This document shows, in pieces, positions 15,778 through 24,640 of a DNA stretch of 64,000 nucleotides. The DNA lies in assembly GCA_028692555.1 (NCBI GenBank), contig JAQUXE010000001.1, forward strand, positions 3,864 to 67,863, written 5' to 3'. Every line of letters begins with the position of its first letter. The stretch's first letter is position 1. Source of the stretch: Minisyncoccota bacterium. Lineage in GTDB: Bacteria; Patescibacteriota; Minisyncoccia; Minisyncoccales; Minisyncoccaceae. Below the pieces are notes generated by a model, which saw nothing but the letters and a program-made list of their open reading frames with translations, searched no databases and was not told the origin of the DNA. Made by a program: the position numbers and the translations under genes.

Positions 15778-16383
15778 TTACTTCTTAAATGTTTCCTTAA
15801 TCACTTCTAACCCCTCTTTATCTATTAATAAATACTTTGAAGATACAATGTCTAAACAATTAATATCCTTTGCTTGTATTGTTTTCACCTTAGGAATATT
15901 TCTTGTTGACAATATTATATTACTATCAATTTTTGGCAAAATAATCAAGCAGCTTTCTTTTATTCCTAAATTGTTAAGCATTTCTATAACTTTTTTTGTC
16001 TTAATTTCTTTAACATTAAAACTATCAACGAATATAATCAAATCACTTCTTGATTTTTCAGACAATGCAACGAACAATGCTTTTCTTTTAATATTTTTAG
16101 GTAACCCTTTCTTAAAAACTCTTTCATTAGTTGGTCCATGAGTAACTCCTCCACCGATCCATATAGGAGATCTTCTTGACCCATGACGCGCTCTTCCTGT
16201 TCCTTTTTGTTTCCATGGTTTAATTCCACCACCTCTAACTTCACTTCTATCTTTTGTATGAGCTATAGCAACCCTTCTATTTGCCATTTGTGAAACAACT
16301 ACTTGGTGCAACAAATCAGCATTCATTGGTACATCAAATATTTCTTTAGGTAAACTTGTTTTAATGTCTTCGTTTGTTGCCAT
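15778..16383 (-). CDS. rplD: 50S ribosomal protein L4 (uL4)
   Basis: The 201-residue protein carries the tunnel-lining loop with KPWKQKGTGRARHGSRRSP and the GGGVTHGPTNERVF segment. The C-terminal half is the globular domain (SRSDLIIFVDSF ...). In E. coli L4 controls its own operon by attenuation in the leader. Here a terminator-like hairpin lies just before rplC, which makes a comparable control worth testing. It follows rplC by 4 nt. Confidence 0.96.
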   Translation of the reverse strand: MATNEDIKTSLPKEIFDVPMNADLLHQVVVSQMANRRVAIAHTKDRSEVRGGGIKPWKQKGTGRARHGSRRSPIWIGGGVTHGPTNERVFKKGLPKNIKRKALFVALSEKSRSDLIIFVDSFNVKEIKTKKVIEMLNNLGIKESCLIILPKIDSNIILSTRNIPKVKTIQAKDINCLDIVSSKYLLIDKEGLEVIKETFKK

Positions 16384-16387
16384 AAAA

Positions 16388-16975
16388 TTATCCTCTTATT
16401 TCTAAAAGAGTCCCTCTTCTTCCAGGGATTGCTCCTTTAATAGAAATTATATTATTCTTTTTATCAATACCAACAATTTCTAGGTTCTTAACTGAAACCC
16501 TGTCACTTCCCATTCTACCAGGCATTTTTCTACCTTTTACAACTCTTGATGGTTTACAAGAACCCGTGGAACCTAATGTCCTATGCTCATGCTTGTTACC
16601 ATGACTTGAGGTAAGTTTTCCGGAAAATCCCCATCTCTTAACTGCTCCCTGGAATCCTTTTCCTTTAGATACTCCGGAAACCTTAACTCTATCTCCTAGT
16701 TGAAAAATTTCTAATGAAATTTTATCTCCCGCTTTAATTTCATTGATATCGCCTTTAAATTCTTTCAAGTGTCTATATGGTGTCCCTGATTTTTTAATCT
16801 TTCTTTCTGGCAAGTTTTCAAAGCCAAGTTTAATTGCTTCATACCCATCATTATCCTTTGTCTTTATTTGAACAACATTACATTCTTCTGTCTTAACCAA
16901 AGTCACTGGAACAACTGTTCCGTCTTCTTTGAATATCTGACTCATTTCAATTTTTTTTCCTAATATGAATTTCAT
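16388..16975 (-). CDS. rplC: 50S ribosomal protein L3 (uL3)
   Basis: The 195-residue protein begins MKFILGKKIEMSQIF and contains the finger that reaches the peptidyl transferase centre: SKGKGFQGAVKRWGFSG, SHGNKHEHRTLGSTGSC and GRKMPGRMGSDRVSVKNL. Full length. Its ATG lies about 12 nt after a terminator-like hairpin that separates it from rpsJ. Confidence 0.97.
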   Translation of the reverse strand: MKFILGKKIEMSQIFKEDGTVVPVTLVKTEECNVVQIKTKDNDGYEAIKLGFENLPERKIKKSGTPYRHLKEFKGDINEIKAGDKISLEIFQLGDRVKVSGVSKGKGFQGAVKRWGFSGKLTSSHGNKHEHRTLGSTGSCKPSRVVKGRKMPGRMGSDRVSVKNLEIVGIDKKNNIISIKGAIPGRRGTLLEIRG

Positions 16976-16987
16976 GTTATTTACAAT

Positions 16988-17011
16988 AAAAATCTAGGCA
17001 ACCAGCCTAGA
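16988..17011 (-). terminator. terminator-like hairpin between rpsJ and rplC
   Basis: On the - strand TCTAGGC (17011-17005), loop TGGTT, GCCTAGA (16999-16993), then T5. It is a good intrinsic terminator by shape, yet it sits inside the S10 operon with only 12 nt before the rplC ATG. A CTAG upstream (17017-17020) could pair with part of the 5' arm, so it may be an attenuator rather than a complete stop. Confidence 0.75.
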
Positions 17012-17059
17012 CAAGACTAGCGTTACCAATATTTAATTAAATTATTTTCCTGTTATCAT

Positions 17060-17401
17060 TTATAAAGTACTTTTAATTTCTGTATCTACTCCTGCTGGTA
17101 AGTTAAGTGTTTTTAATGACTCAACTACTTTTGCGTTAGGAGATAAAACATCGATTATTCTTTTGTGAACCCTCATCTCAAATTGCTCTCTTGATGATTT
17201 GTGAACAAATGTTGATCTGTTAACAGTAAACTTGCTAATTTCTATTGGCAAGGGAACTGGCCCAGCAGTTTTTACACCACAACGTATAGCCATGTCAATT
17301 ATCTGCTGAGCACTCTTATCAATTATTTTATGATCGTATGCTTTTAGCTTAATTCTAAGCTTAGGCACACTCTCTGTTTTTTTTGAAGTTTCCGCTGCCA
17401 T
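17060..17401 (-). CDS. rpsJ: 30S ribosomal protein S10 (uS10)
   Basis: The 113-residue protein has the family core KLRIKLKAYDHKIIDKSAQQ, GPVPLPIEISKFTVNRSTFVHKSS-type loop and RVHKRIIDVLSP ending. About 12 extra residues precede the core. S10 also serves as NusE in antitermination. It follows tuf by 6 nt, so tuf-rpsJ are one message up to the hairpin at 16988-17011. Confidence 0.97.
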   Translation of the reverse strand: MAAETSKKTESVPKLRIKLKAYDHKIIDKSAQQIIDMAIRCGVKTAGPVPLPIEISKFTVNRSTFVHKSSREQFEMRVHKRIIDVLSPNAKVVESLKTLNLPAGVDTEIKSTL

Positions 17402-17407
17402 TTTCTA

Positions 17408-18598
17408 TTATTTTATAATCTTAGTAATAACTCCTGCACCAACTGTTCTTCCACCTTCTCTAATAGCAAAACCTTGCTTTTCTTCTAATGCTACTGGCAC
17501 AATTAATTTAACAGTCACATCTACTGTATCACCAGGCATAACCATTTCTGTTCCCTCTGCTAAAGCCACATCGCCTGTAATATCAGCTGTTCTGATAAAG
17601 AATTGTGGTTTGTATCCTGAGAAAAATGGTGTGTGTCTACCTCCTTCTTCTTTTGTTAAAACATAGATTTGTGCTGTAAATTCAGTATGAGGAGTAATGC
17701 TTCCTGTCTTTGCTAAAACTTGACCTCTTTCAATGTCTTCCTTCTTTAATCCTCTTAATAAGATACCAACATTATCTCCCGCTTCTCCGTAAGTTAATGT
17801 CTTGTTAAACATCTCTACTGAAACAGCAGTTGATTTTGCTGTTGGTCTAATTCCAACAATCTCAACTTCTTCGTTAGAATTAATTGCTCCTCTCTCAATT
17901 CTTCCAGTTGCAACTGTTCCTCTTCCTTCAATTGAGAAAATATCTTCAATAGCCATAAGGAATGGTTTTTCTTTATCTCTAACTGGGTCAGGAATAAATG
18001 CATCTAGTTGATCCATTAATTCTAATACCTTTTTAACCCATTCATCATCAGCAGATGTTCCTTCTAGTGCTTTAAGGGCTGATCCTCTAATTACTGGAAG
18101 AGTGTCTCCTGGGAATTCATATTTTTTCAATAATTCTCTTACTTCATCCTCAACCAAATCAATCATTTCAGCATCTTCAACCATGTCACACTTGTTTAAA
18201 AATACTACAACAGAAGGTAAACCAACTTGTTTAGCTAATAGAATGTGCTCTCTTGTTTGAGGCATGGGACCGTCAGTAGCAGCAACAACTAATATTGCTC
18301 CATCCATCTGAGCAGCACCTGTAATCATGTTCTTAATGTAGTCGGCATGACCAGGACAATCAATGTGAGCATAGTGTCTCTTGTCTGTTTCATACTCTAA
18401 ATGAGAAATGTTAATTGTAACACCTCTTGCTTTTTCTTCTGGTGCTGAATCAATTTGAGCAACTGATTTTGTAGCTGTAGTTCCGCTTCTTAGAGCTAAA
18501 GCGTGTAATATTGCCGCACTTAAAGTAGTTTTACCGTGGTCAACGTGACCAATAGTTCCTATATTTAAGTGAGGTTTTGTTCTTGTAAACTCTGCCAT
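17408..18598 (-). CDS. tuf: elongation factor Tu
   Basis: The 396-residue GTPase delivers aminoacyl-tRNA to the ribosome. G1 GHVDHGKTT is at 17-25, the G3 motif DCPGH near 80-84 and G4 NKCD near 135-138. Domains 2 and 3 follow, with the ending [10 protein letters not shown]. Full length. It has its own promoter candidate at 18636-18663, directly after the 67-aa gene. Confidence 0.98.
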   Translation of the reverse strand: MAEFTRTKPHLNIGTIGHVDHGKTTLSAAILHALALRSGTTATKSVAQIDSAPEEKARGVTINISHLEYETDKRHYAHIDCPGHADYIKNMITGAAQMDGAILVVAATDGPMPQTREHILLAKQVGLPSVVVFLNKCDMVEDAEMIDLVEDEVRELLKKYEFPGDTLPVIRGSALKALEGTSADDEWVKKVLELMDQLDAFIPDPVRDKEKPFLMAIEDIFSIEGRGTVATGRIERGAINSNEEVEIVGIRPTAKSTAVSVEMFNKTLTYGEAGDNVGILLRGLKKEDIERGQVLAKTGSITPHTEFTAQIYVLTKEEGGRHTPFFSGYKPQFFIRTADITGDVALAEGTEMVMPGDTVDVTVKLIVPVALEEKQGFAIREGGRTVGAGVITKIIK

Positions 18599-18635
18599 AT
18601 TTTTAATTTATTTTTATTATTTATTATGCTTACTT

Positions 18636-18663
18636 ATTTTAACTAAATTTTGAAAAAAGTCAA
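18636..18663 (-). promoter_or_regulatory. promoter of tuf
   Basis: On the - strand TTGACT (18663-18658) and TAAAAT (18641-18636) are 16 nt apart. The -35 begins right after the TAG stop of the upstream small gene. Predicted start near 18630 gives a leader of about 32 nt. Confidence 0.7.
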
Positions 18664-18867
18664 CTAGTTGAACGGTAAATCTTCTATTGTTAAAGATTCT
18701 TTTTCTAGCCCCCTAGGTGGTGCATCTTTCTTGTTCTGATGCTTAATTTCCTTTCCCTTTCTATAATCATCCAAAGTCATAATTATTAAGGTTGGAGAAT
18801 CTTCACCAGGAATAATTATTTTGCCACCCTCTTCTTCCATTATTTTTCTAATTTCTTGAATATCCAT
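18664..18867 (-). CDS. 67-aa protein between fusA and tuf, unknown function
   Basis: A small acidic/basic protein (MDIQEIRKIMEEEGGKIIIP ...) with an alpha-beta start and the segment PTLIIMTLDDYRKGKE, followed by a Pro/Lys-rich tail. The N-terminal part loosely recalls Phd/YefM-like small folds (a strand, then a DYxxxKE helix), but there is no toxin partner and I do not assign the family. It is tied to fusA by the TAATATG junction and sits where tuf normally follows directly. Expression with the translation factors suggests a housekeeping role. Confidence 0.8.
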   Translation of the reverse strand: MDIQEIRKIMEEEGGKIIIPGEDSPTLIIMTLDDYRKGKEIKHQNKKDAPPRGLEKESLTIEDLPFN

Positions 18868-18868
18868 A

Positions 18869-20980
18869 TTATTTTCTTTTACCTTCTACTATTTCTTGTG
18901 ATATATTTCCTGGAACTTTTTGGTAGCTTTCAAATTCCATTGATGATGTCCCCCTTCCTTGAGTTAATGATCTTAGTGTTGTGGCATAACTAAACATTTC
19001 TGATAGAGGAATTTTTGCATAAACTGCTTTAACGCCAGGCCTATCTACCGTTTCATCAATCTGACCTCTTCTTGATGATAAATCACCAATTACATCTCCT
19101 AAAAATTCTGGAGGAATAACAACTTCTATTTTCATTATTGGTTCCAATATATATGCTCCTGATTTTTTAGCACCATCTTGCAAAGCCATTGATCCAGCGA
19201 TCTTAAAAGCCAATTCAGAAGAGTCAACTTCATGGAAGGACCCATCATATAATGCAACCTTCATATCAATCAACGGATATCCAGCGACAACTCCTTTTTC
19301 CATTGCTTCTTTAATTCCCTTCTCAACTGCAGGAATATATTCTCTAGGAATAACTCCACCTTTAATCTCATTAAGAAATTCGAATCCAGTGCCTCTCTCT
19401 TTAGGTTCAATTCTTAGCTTAACATGACCATATTGACCCTTTCCACCAGTTTGTTTTACGTATTTACACTCTACTTCAGAATTTCTTTCAATTGTTTCTC
19501 TGTAAGAAACTTGTGGCCTTCCAACGTTTGTTTCAACATTAAACTCTCTTTTTAATCTATCAACAATAATGTTTAAATGAAGCTCTCCCATTCCTGATAA
19601 AATTGTTTCTCCTGATTCTTGATCTGTCTCCATTCTAAATGTTGGGTCTTCATCTTGAAGCTTTTTTAAAGATGCTCCCATTTTTTCTTGATCAGCTTTT
19701 GCTTTTGGCTCAACCTGAATAGAAATAACTGGCTCTGGGAAAACAATCTTTTCTAAGATTAATTGTGCTTTTTCATCACAAAGAGTGTGTCCTGTAGAAG
19801 TATTCTTTAGTCCCACAAAAGCAACAATGTCTCCAGCAAAAACTTCTTCTACTTCCTCTCTTTCATTAGAGTGCATTCTTAATATTCTACTGACTCTTTC
19901 TCTTTCTTGTGTTACTGTGTTGTACAAATATCCTCCCTTAGTAAACTTCCCAGAATAAGCTCTTACGTATGTAAGTGTTCCCACAAAAGGATCTGTTGCA
20001 ATCTTAAATGCCAAACCAGAGAATGGCTCATTGTCATCAGGATGTCTTTCTATTTTAATTTCTTCATTATTAACGTCTATTCCATGAATAGCTGGTAAAT
20101 CAATTGGGCTTGGAAGATAATGAACAACTGCGTCAATAACTAATTGAACTCCTCTATTTTTTAAAGAAGATCCAACCATAACAGGAATAAGCTTACAGTC
20201 AATAACTGCTTTTCTTAAAGTGATCCTTAGCTCTTCTGCTGAAATATCTTCTCCTGATAAATATTTATTCATCAATCCTTCATCTTCTCCAACAATTTTT
20301 TCTAGCATTTTTCCTCTCCATTCTTTTGCTTTTTCCATCATATTCTCAGGGATGTCAAAGAAAATAACATCTTTTCCCATTTCTCCTTCAAATTTAACGG
20401 CCTTCATTTCTATCAAATCAATGATTTGTTCAAATTGTGCTTCTTCACCAATTGGATACTGAATCGCAACTGCCTCTTTAGTTAATTTATCCCAAATAGA
20501 TTGTAAGCTCTTTTCAAAAGATGCACCCATTCTATCTAGTTTATTAATAAAGCAAATTCTGGGAACGTTATACCTATCTGCTTGTCTCCAAACGGTCTCT
20601 GATTGAGCTTCTACTCCAGCAACACCATCAAAAACAACAACTGCTCCATCCAGCACTCTCAAGCTTCTTTGTACTTCAGCTGTAAAATCAATGTGGCCGG
20701 GAGTATCGATTAAATTTATTCTGTGACTGTTTGTTTTTTCTTTATTTAAATATTCTCCTGGAGACCAAAAACAAGTAGTAGCAGCAGAAGTAATAGTAAT
20801 ACCTCTTTCTCTTTCTTGTTCCATCCAATCCATAATCGCCTCACCTTCGTGTGTTTCTCCTATTTTATGAGAAATTCCTGTGTAAAATAAAAATCTCTCA
20901 CTTGTTGTGGTTTTACCAGCATCGATGTGAGCAATAATTCCGATGTTTCTATATTTTTCTATTGGGTATTGGCGACTCAT
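18869..20980 (-). CDS. fusA: elongation factor G
   Basis: The 703-residue translocation GTPase has G1 [10 protein letters not shown] at 17-26, G3 DTPGHIDF, G4 NKLDRMGA and the domain IV tip region with [10 protein letters not shown]. The domain V end is [15 protein letters not shown]. Full length. It follows rpsG by 12 nt in the classic str order rpsL-rpsG-fusA. Confidence 0.98.
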   Translation of the reverse strand: MSRQYPIEKYRNIGIIAHIDAGKTTTSERFLFYTGISHKIGETHEGEAIMDWMEQERERGITITSAATTCFWSPGEYLNKEKTNSHRINLIDTPGHIDFTAEVQRSLRVLDGAVVVFDGVAGVEAQSETVWRQADRYNVPRICFINKLDRMGASFEKSLQSIWDKLTKEAVAIQYPIGEEAQFEQIIDLIEMKAVKFEGEMGKDVIFFDIPENMMEKAKEWRGKMLEKIVGEDEGLMNKYLSGEDISAEELRITLRKAVIDCKLIPVMVGSSLKNRGVQLVIDAVVHYLPSPIDLPAIHGIDVNNEEIKIERHPDDNEPFSGLAFKIATDPFVGTLTYVRAYSGKFTKGGYLYNTVTQERERVSRILRMHSNEREEVEEVFAGDIVAFVGLKNTSTGHTLCDEKAQLILEKIVFPEPVISIQVEPKAKADQEKMGASLKKLQDEDPTFRMETDQESGETILSGMGELHLNIIVDRLKREFNVETNVGRPQVSYRETIERNSEVECKYVKQTGGKGQYGHVKLRIEPKERGTGFEFLNEIKGGVIPREYIPAVEKGIKEAMEKGVVAGYPLIDMKVALYDGSFHEVDSSELAFKIAGSMALQDGAKKSGAYILEPIMKIEVVIPPEFLGDVIGDLSSRRGQIDETVDRPGVKAVYAKIPLSEMFSYATTLRSLTQGRGTSSMEFESYQKVPGNISQEIVEGKRK

Positions 20981-20992
20981 ATATATTAATTA

Positions 20993-21463
20993 TTAAAATG
21001 CAAAATGTGCAAAAGCTCTGTTTGCTTCTGCCATCTTGTGTACGTTTTCTTTCTTCTTAATTGAATTTCCTTTATTTTCAGATGCATCCATTAGTTCTTC
21101 TGCTAACTTAAATTTCATTGCCTTGCCTTTCTTTTTTCTTGAAGATGTAATTATCCATTTCATTGCTAAGCTTAATTTTCTATTTCCCCTAACCTCGATA
21201 GGAACCTGATATGTTGCTCCACCAACTCTCCTTGGCTTTACTTCTAAAACAGGTGAAACATTTTGAATTGCCAATTTAAAAACATCTAAGGGTTCTTTTT
21301 TTGTTTTGTCCTTAATTATATCAAAAGCACTATAAACTATTTTTTGAGCTACAGTTTTTTTACCATCTTGCATAATTTGATTTATAAACTTAGCAACAAT
21401 CATGTCGTTATAAATCGAATCGGGTAATATTATTTTTTTCTTAAATTTTAATCCTGTTGACAT
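20993..21463 (-). CDS. rpsG: 30S ribosomal protein S7 (uS7)
   Basis: The 156-residue head protein has the [16 protein letters not shown] and [18 protein letters not shown] blocks that contact 16S rRNA and the E site. The C-terminus is [15 protein letters not shown]7 represses str translation in E. coli. It follows rpsL by 5 nt. Confidence 0.97.
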   Translation of the reverse strand: MSTGLKFKKKIILPDSIYNDMIVAKFINQIMQDGKKTVAQKIVYSAFDIIKDKTKKEPLDVFKLAIQNVSPVLEVKPRRVGGATYQVPIEVRGNRKLSLAMKWIITSSRKKKGKAMKFKLAEELMDASENKGNSIKKKENVHKMAEANRAFAHFAF

Positions 21464-21468
21464 ATGTT

Positions 21469-21885
21469 TTAATTAGATGCTGGTTTTTTAACTCCGTAAG
21501 AACTTCTTTTCTTTTTTCTTCCATCTACTCCAGAACAATCAAATCTACCACGAACAACATGATATCTTACGCCTGGCAAATCTTTAACTCTTCCGCCCCT
21601 TATCATTACGATTGAATGCTCTTGTAAATTGTGTCCCTCTCCTGGGATGTATGCTGAAACTTCACTACCATTACTTAATCTAATTCTACAAACTTTTCTT
21701 AAAGCTGAGTTAGGTTTTTTAGGTGTCGTTGTAAAAACTTTTAGACAAACTCCTTTTTTAAATGAAGAATTATATTTTTTTGGTTTATTTTTTAATGGAT
21801 TAAATCCAAAAGCCAAAGCAGGTGTCTTATCTTTTGCTTTTAATGGTTTTCTATTTTTTCTGATTAGTTGTCTTATTGTTGGCAT
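21469..21885 (-). CDS. rpsL: 30S ribosomal protein S12 (uS12)
   Basis: The 138-residue protein has [20 protein letters not shown] with the streptomycin-site Lys, and [16 protein letters not shown] with the second resistance-associated segment. The Lys in KKPNS and the wild-type-like PGVRYH argue for no obvious resistance change. First gene of the long translation operon, with a promoter and a strong hairpin in its leader. Confidence 0.97.
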   Translation of the reverse strand: MPTIRQLIRKNRKPLKAKDKTPALAFGFNPLKNKPKKYNSSFKKGVCLKVFTTTPKKPNSALRKVCRIRLSNGSEVSAYIPGEGHNLQEHSIVMIRGGRVKDLPGVRYHVVRGRFDCSGVDGRKKKRSSYGVKKPASN

Positions 21886-21903
21886 ATTTTAATTATAAAA
21901 TAA

Positions 21904-21929
21904 ATCGCAAGCGAAAATTCGCTTGTGAT
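21904..21929 (-). promoter_or_regulatory. long hairpin in the rpsL (str operon) leader
   Basis: A 12-bp inverted repeat (ATCACAAGCGAA 21929-21918 with TTCGCTTGCGAT 21915-21904 on the - strand, one G-U), loop about TT/TTTT. It lies directly after the predicted transcript start and ends 18 nt before the rpsL ATG. Only a weak T-rich tail follows, so it is either a leader control or stability element or a weak terminator for the upstream SDR gene. Confidence 0.6.
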
Positions 21930-21930
21930 T

Positions 21931-21959
21931 AAACTACCAAAAAATATCCTAAATGTCAA
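21931..21959 (-). promoter_or_regulatory. promoter of the rpsL-rpsG-fusA operon
   Basis: On the - strand perfect TTGACA (21959-21954), 17-nt spacer, then TAGTTT (21936-21931). The -35 begins 3 nt after the stop of the upstream SDR gene. Transcription would start right at the leader hairpin. Confidence 0.65.
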
Positions 21960-21962
21960 ATG

Positions 21963-22667
21963 CTATTGAGCTCTGTATCCTCCATCAACATATAGCGTTG
22001 TTCCTGTAGTGTACTTTGAATCACTTGACGCTAAATAAACTGCAGCGTTTGCTATGTCTTCTACGTCACCCATGCGCCCCATTGGAGTCATCATATTAAT
22101 AAAGCTAGAATATGCTTCATCTTCTTGAAGTCCTTTTGTCATATTGGTTTTTATAAATCCAGGAGCGATAGAATTAATTCTAATTCCCTTCTTGGACAAA
22201 TCAAGTGCACCTGCTTTTGTGATCTGATCAACGCCACCCTTTGCAGCACAATATGCAACAGCGTTAGCAAAACCAACTGAACCTAAAATCGAACTCATAT
22301 TAATAATTGATCCTCCTTCTTTCATTACTTTTGAGGCTGCCCTTGCTCCATAAAAAACTCCTGACAAATTAATTCCAATTACTTTTTGCCACTCTTCATC
22401 GGTTAAAGTAGTAATATCTGCTAAAGTTCCAATTCCAGCATTATTAACCATAATATCAAGACCACCAAATTTTTCTAGACAAAAATTAATTAAATCATTA
22501 ACTTCGTTTGATTTAGAAACATCACATTTCTTAAACAAAACATTATCTATTTCGTTAACATCAGAAAAGACAACTTTAGCGCCCTCTCTAATAAACTTCT
22601 CGGCGATAGCTTTGCCTATACCTGAACTTGAACCTGTAACAATTGCGATTTTGTTCTCTAATTTCAT
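21963..22667 (-). CDS. short-chain dehydrogenase/reductase (FabG/glucose-dehydrogenase-like)
   Basis: The 234-residue classical SDR has the NAD(P) motif TGSSSGIG at 11-18, NNAG at 75-78, a catalytic Ser near 126 and Y139-x3-K143 (YCAAK). The C-terminal GTTLYVDGGYRAQ is typical. It reduces or oxidises an alcohol/ketone. With no fatty-acid synthesis genes beside it, the substrate is unknown and a FabG name would be a guess. It follows the M50 protease gene by 10 nt. Confidence 0.9.
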   Translation of the reverse strand: MKLENKIAIVTGSSSGIGKAIAEKFIREGAKVVFSDVNEIDNVLFKKCDVSKSNEVNDLINFCLEKFGGLDIMVNNAGIGTLADITTLTDEEWQKVIGINLSGVFYGARAASKVMKEGGSIINMSSILGSVGFANAVAYCAAKGGVDQITKAGALDLSKKGIRINSIAPGFIKTNMTKGLQEDEAYSSFINMMTPMGRMGDVEDIANAAVYLASSDSKYTTGTTLYVDGGYRAQ

Positions 22668-22677
22668 ATTTTTTTTA

Positions 22678-23292
22678 TTAAAATAATAATTGGCCTGCGA
22701 AAAAATAAACTACTTGATTTGCTAAATTGAATAACCAGCTAATTCCTCCGGGAACCATAAAAATTAAAATAATTAACAAGAAAAAACCATATTGCTCTAA
22801 TGCTTTTTTAAATCCAATTGCTTTGTCTCCTAATAAGCTAAACAATATGTGAGATCCATCTAATGGAGGAATTGGAATTAAATTAAAAACACCCAGAACT
22901 ACATTATAAAATATTACTAGCAAAGAAACGACTAAAAAGCTTTCTGGCAAACTAACAAACATTACTAATAATCCAAAGACAAGAGCTAAAGAAAAATTAG
23001 CTAATGAGCCAGCAATTGAAACTTTAATGTCTCCCCATTTTTGATCTTTAAAATTATAAGGATTAATCGGAACTGGTTTTGCCCAACCAATAACTGGACC
23101 ACCCAATAGGATTAAGAATGCAGGTAGCATTACCGAACCAATTGGATCTAAATGACTAATTGGGTTTAAAGTTAATCTTCCAGCATCTTTTGCTGTAGAG
23201 TCACCTAGAGAATAAGCAACGCTACCATGAGCAACTTCATGAATAACTATCGAGAATAAAAGCACTATTAGTGATACTATTATTATTTCCAT
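22678..23292 (-). CDS. site-2 protease family (peptidase M50) membrane protein
   Basis: A 204-residue membrane zinc protease with HExxH (IVIHEVAHG, H18/E19/H22), the family Gly/Asn segment AGSLANF near 94-100 and the third ligand in NLIPIPPLDGSHIL (D145). Four to six hydrophobic helices. Members of this compact group often lack a PDZ domain, as here. It likely cuts membrane-embedded regulators, but the substrate is unknown. Its promoter region faces rpmB on the other strand. Confidence 0.92.
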   Translation of the reverse strand: MEIIIVSLIVLLFSIVIHEVAHGSVAYSLGDSTAKDAGRLTLNPISHLDPIGSVMLPAFLILLGGPVIGWAKPVPINPYNFKDQKWGDIKVSIAGSLANFSLALVFGLLVMFVSLPESFLVVSLLVIFYNVVLGVFNLIPIPPLDGSHILFSLLGDKAIGFKKALEQYGFFLLIILIFMVPGGISWLFNLANQVVYFFAGQLLF

Positions 23293-23334
23293 AAATTAAT
23301 TCTAACAAAATACTTGCAATTATTCAACTTTTTT

Positions 23335-23340
23335 GATAAT
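23335..23340 (+). promoter_or_regulatory. -10 box of rpmB, leaderless geometry
   Basis: GATAAT at 23335-23340 with a weak TTGCAA upstream (23313-23318, short spacing). The predicted start near 23347 is 4 nt before the rpmB ATG. Confidence 0.45.
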
Positions 23341-23350
23341 CTACTTGCAT

Positions 23351-23569
23351 ATGGAAAAAGAATGTCAAATCTGTGGAAAATCTTCATCAATGGGAGGAGG
23401 TTACTATAAGTTAATTTCTAAGTATAACCCTTCACCAAAGAAAAGAAAGTACCCTAATCTACAAAAAGTTACCGTGCCTGCCAACCCAAGCAATAAGAAG
23501 TTTAACGACTTTGCTGGCAAGAAGATTTTGGCTTGTGCAAAATGCATAAAATCATTAGACAAGAATTAA
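23351..23569 (+). CDS. rpmB: 50S ribosomal protein L28 (bL28)
   Basis: Started at ATG 23351, the product is 72 residues. It opens MEKECQICGKSS, followed by RKYPNLQKVTVP and the ending GKKILACAKCIKSLDK. The CxxC pair near the N-terminus and the CxxC near the C-terminus match the zinc-binding form of L28 found in many bacteria. A TTG further upstream is in frame but lies before the predicted transcript start. tRNA-Pro follows 5 nt after the stop, so the two are probably co-transcribed. Confidence 0.9.
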   Translation: MEKECQICGKSSSMGGGYYKLISKYNPSPKKRKYPNLQKVTVPANPSNKKFNDFAGKKILACAKCIKSLDKN

Positions 23570-23574
23570 TCTCT

Positions 23575-23645
23575 CGGGCTGTAGTATAATGGTATTATTT
23601 GCGCATGGGGTGCGTAAGACCCAGGTTCAACTCCTGGCAGCCCGA
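23575..23645 (+). tRNA. tRNA-Pro (anticodon GGG)
   Basis: Cloverleaf by eye: acceptor CGGGCTG (23575-23581) with CAGCCCG (23638-23644), and discriminator A. The anticodon stem is TGCGC/GCGTA with loop ATGGGGT, U33 and anticodon GGG at 23607-23609. The T arm is CCAGG-TTCAACT-CCTGG. The D arm is short (three firm pairs, GG in the loop). C1-G72 is typical of bacterial proline tRNAs. CCA is not encoded. Length is 71 nt. Confidence 0.95.
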
Positions 23646-23652
23646 CAAATGC

Positions 23653-24636
23653 ATGAAATACAATATTAAAGATAGGGTTTATGGAGAAATAGAAATTTCT
23701 GAACCAATGCTGGTTGAAATTATTAATTCTCCATCTCTACAAAGATTAAAAAAAATATCTCAAGCAGGATACTTTGAACCATACTTCCCAGGAACTTGGC
23801 ATTCACGATTCGAACACTCTCTCGGCGTTTGCATTCTTCTTAAGAAATATGGCGCCTCAATTGAAGAACAAATTGCTGGATTAATCCACGACGTTTCTCA
23901 TTCAGCATTTTCACATTGCATAGATTATGTTTTAAGTGCTGGTTCTGAAAAAGAACATTGTCATCAAGATAATGTTTTTTATGATTATATTAAAAAGACA
24001 GAAATACCAGAGATATTAAGAAAGTATAATTTTGATGTTGAGTATATTCTTGATGAAAGTAATTTTCCACTTGAAGAGAAAAACCTTCCTCAATTATGTG
24101 CTGATAGAATTGATTATTCTTTAAGAACTGCTCTCGTCTTTAATGAAATAGACGGCGCTCGATTTTTTCTTGAAAATCTTTATGTCGAAGATAGTAATTG
24201 GGTATTTAAAAATTTTGAAAGTGCAAAAAAATATGCTGAACTTTTTTTGAAATTAAATGAAAATTATTTCGCAGGAATAAATTCAGCAATAATGTTTTGT
24301 ACTGTTGGAGAATATCTAAAATACGCTCTTAACAAAGGATATATTTCAGAAAAAGATTTATATACTAATGATGATTTAGTACTTTCGAAAATAGATAGCT
24401 TTTTGAGTAAAGATGAACACCTAAGCTTCTTATTTAAAAAGATGAATAATAAGATTAAATGTGATAATCAATTAGATGATTTTGATGATGAAATCTTTTG
24501 CAAATCAAGGATTGTTGATCCTTTGTGTTGTCACAATGGAGAGATAAAGTTAGTTTCTCAAATTGACTCAAATTGGAAAGAAATAGTTGAAGATTGTTCT
24601 AAACCAAAACAATATTTTCTAAAGTTCAAACAATGA
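23653..24636 (+). CDS. HD-superfamily phosphohydrolase (dGTPase/COG1078-like)
   Basis: The start at 23653 (MKYNIKDRVYGEIEI) is chosen because the longer open frame runs back into the tRNA. The 327-residue protein has the HD metal site H55 (SRFEHSLG), H79-D80 (GLIHDVSH), H83/H88, and a later Asp in LCADRIDYSL. The PSLQRLKKISQAGYF opening is that of the COG1078 nucleotide phosphohydrolase family. The likely substrate is a nucleotide, but which one is not visible. It begins 7 nt after tRNA-Pro and ends 4 nt from the converging hydrolase gene. Confidence 0.88.
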   Translation: MKYNIKDRVYGEIEISEPMLVEIINSPSLQRLKKISQAGYFEPYFPGTWHSRFEHSLGVCILLKKYGASIEEQIAGLIHDVSHSAFSHCIDYVLSAGSEKEHCHQDNVFYDYIKKTEIPEILRKYNFDVEYILDESNFPLEEKNLPQLCADRIDYSLRTALVFNEIDGARFFLENLYVEDSNWVFKNFESAKKYAELFLKLNENYFAGINSAIMFCTVGEYLKYALNKGYISEKDLYTNDDLVLSKIDSFLSKDEHLSFLFKKMNNKIKCDNQLDDFDDEIFCKSRIVDPLCCHNGEIKLVSQIDSNWKEIVEDCSKPKQYFLKFKQ

Positions 24637-24640
24637 ACCA

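Noticed and set aside
18664-18867. An antitoxin of a toxin-antitoxin pair.
   Set aside because: No toxin-like partner is next to it; it lies between fusA and tuf, and the resemblance to Phd-type folds is slight.
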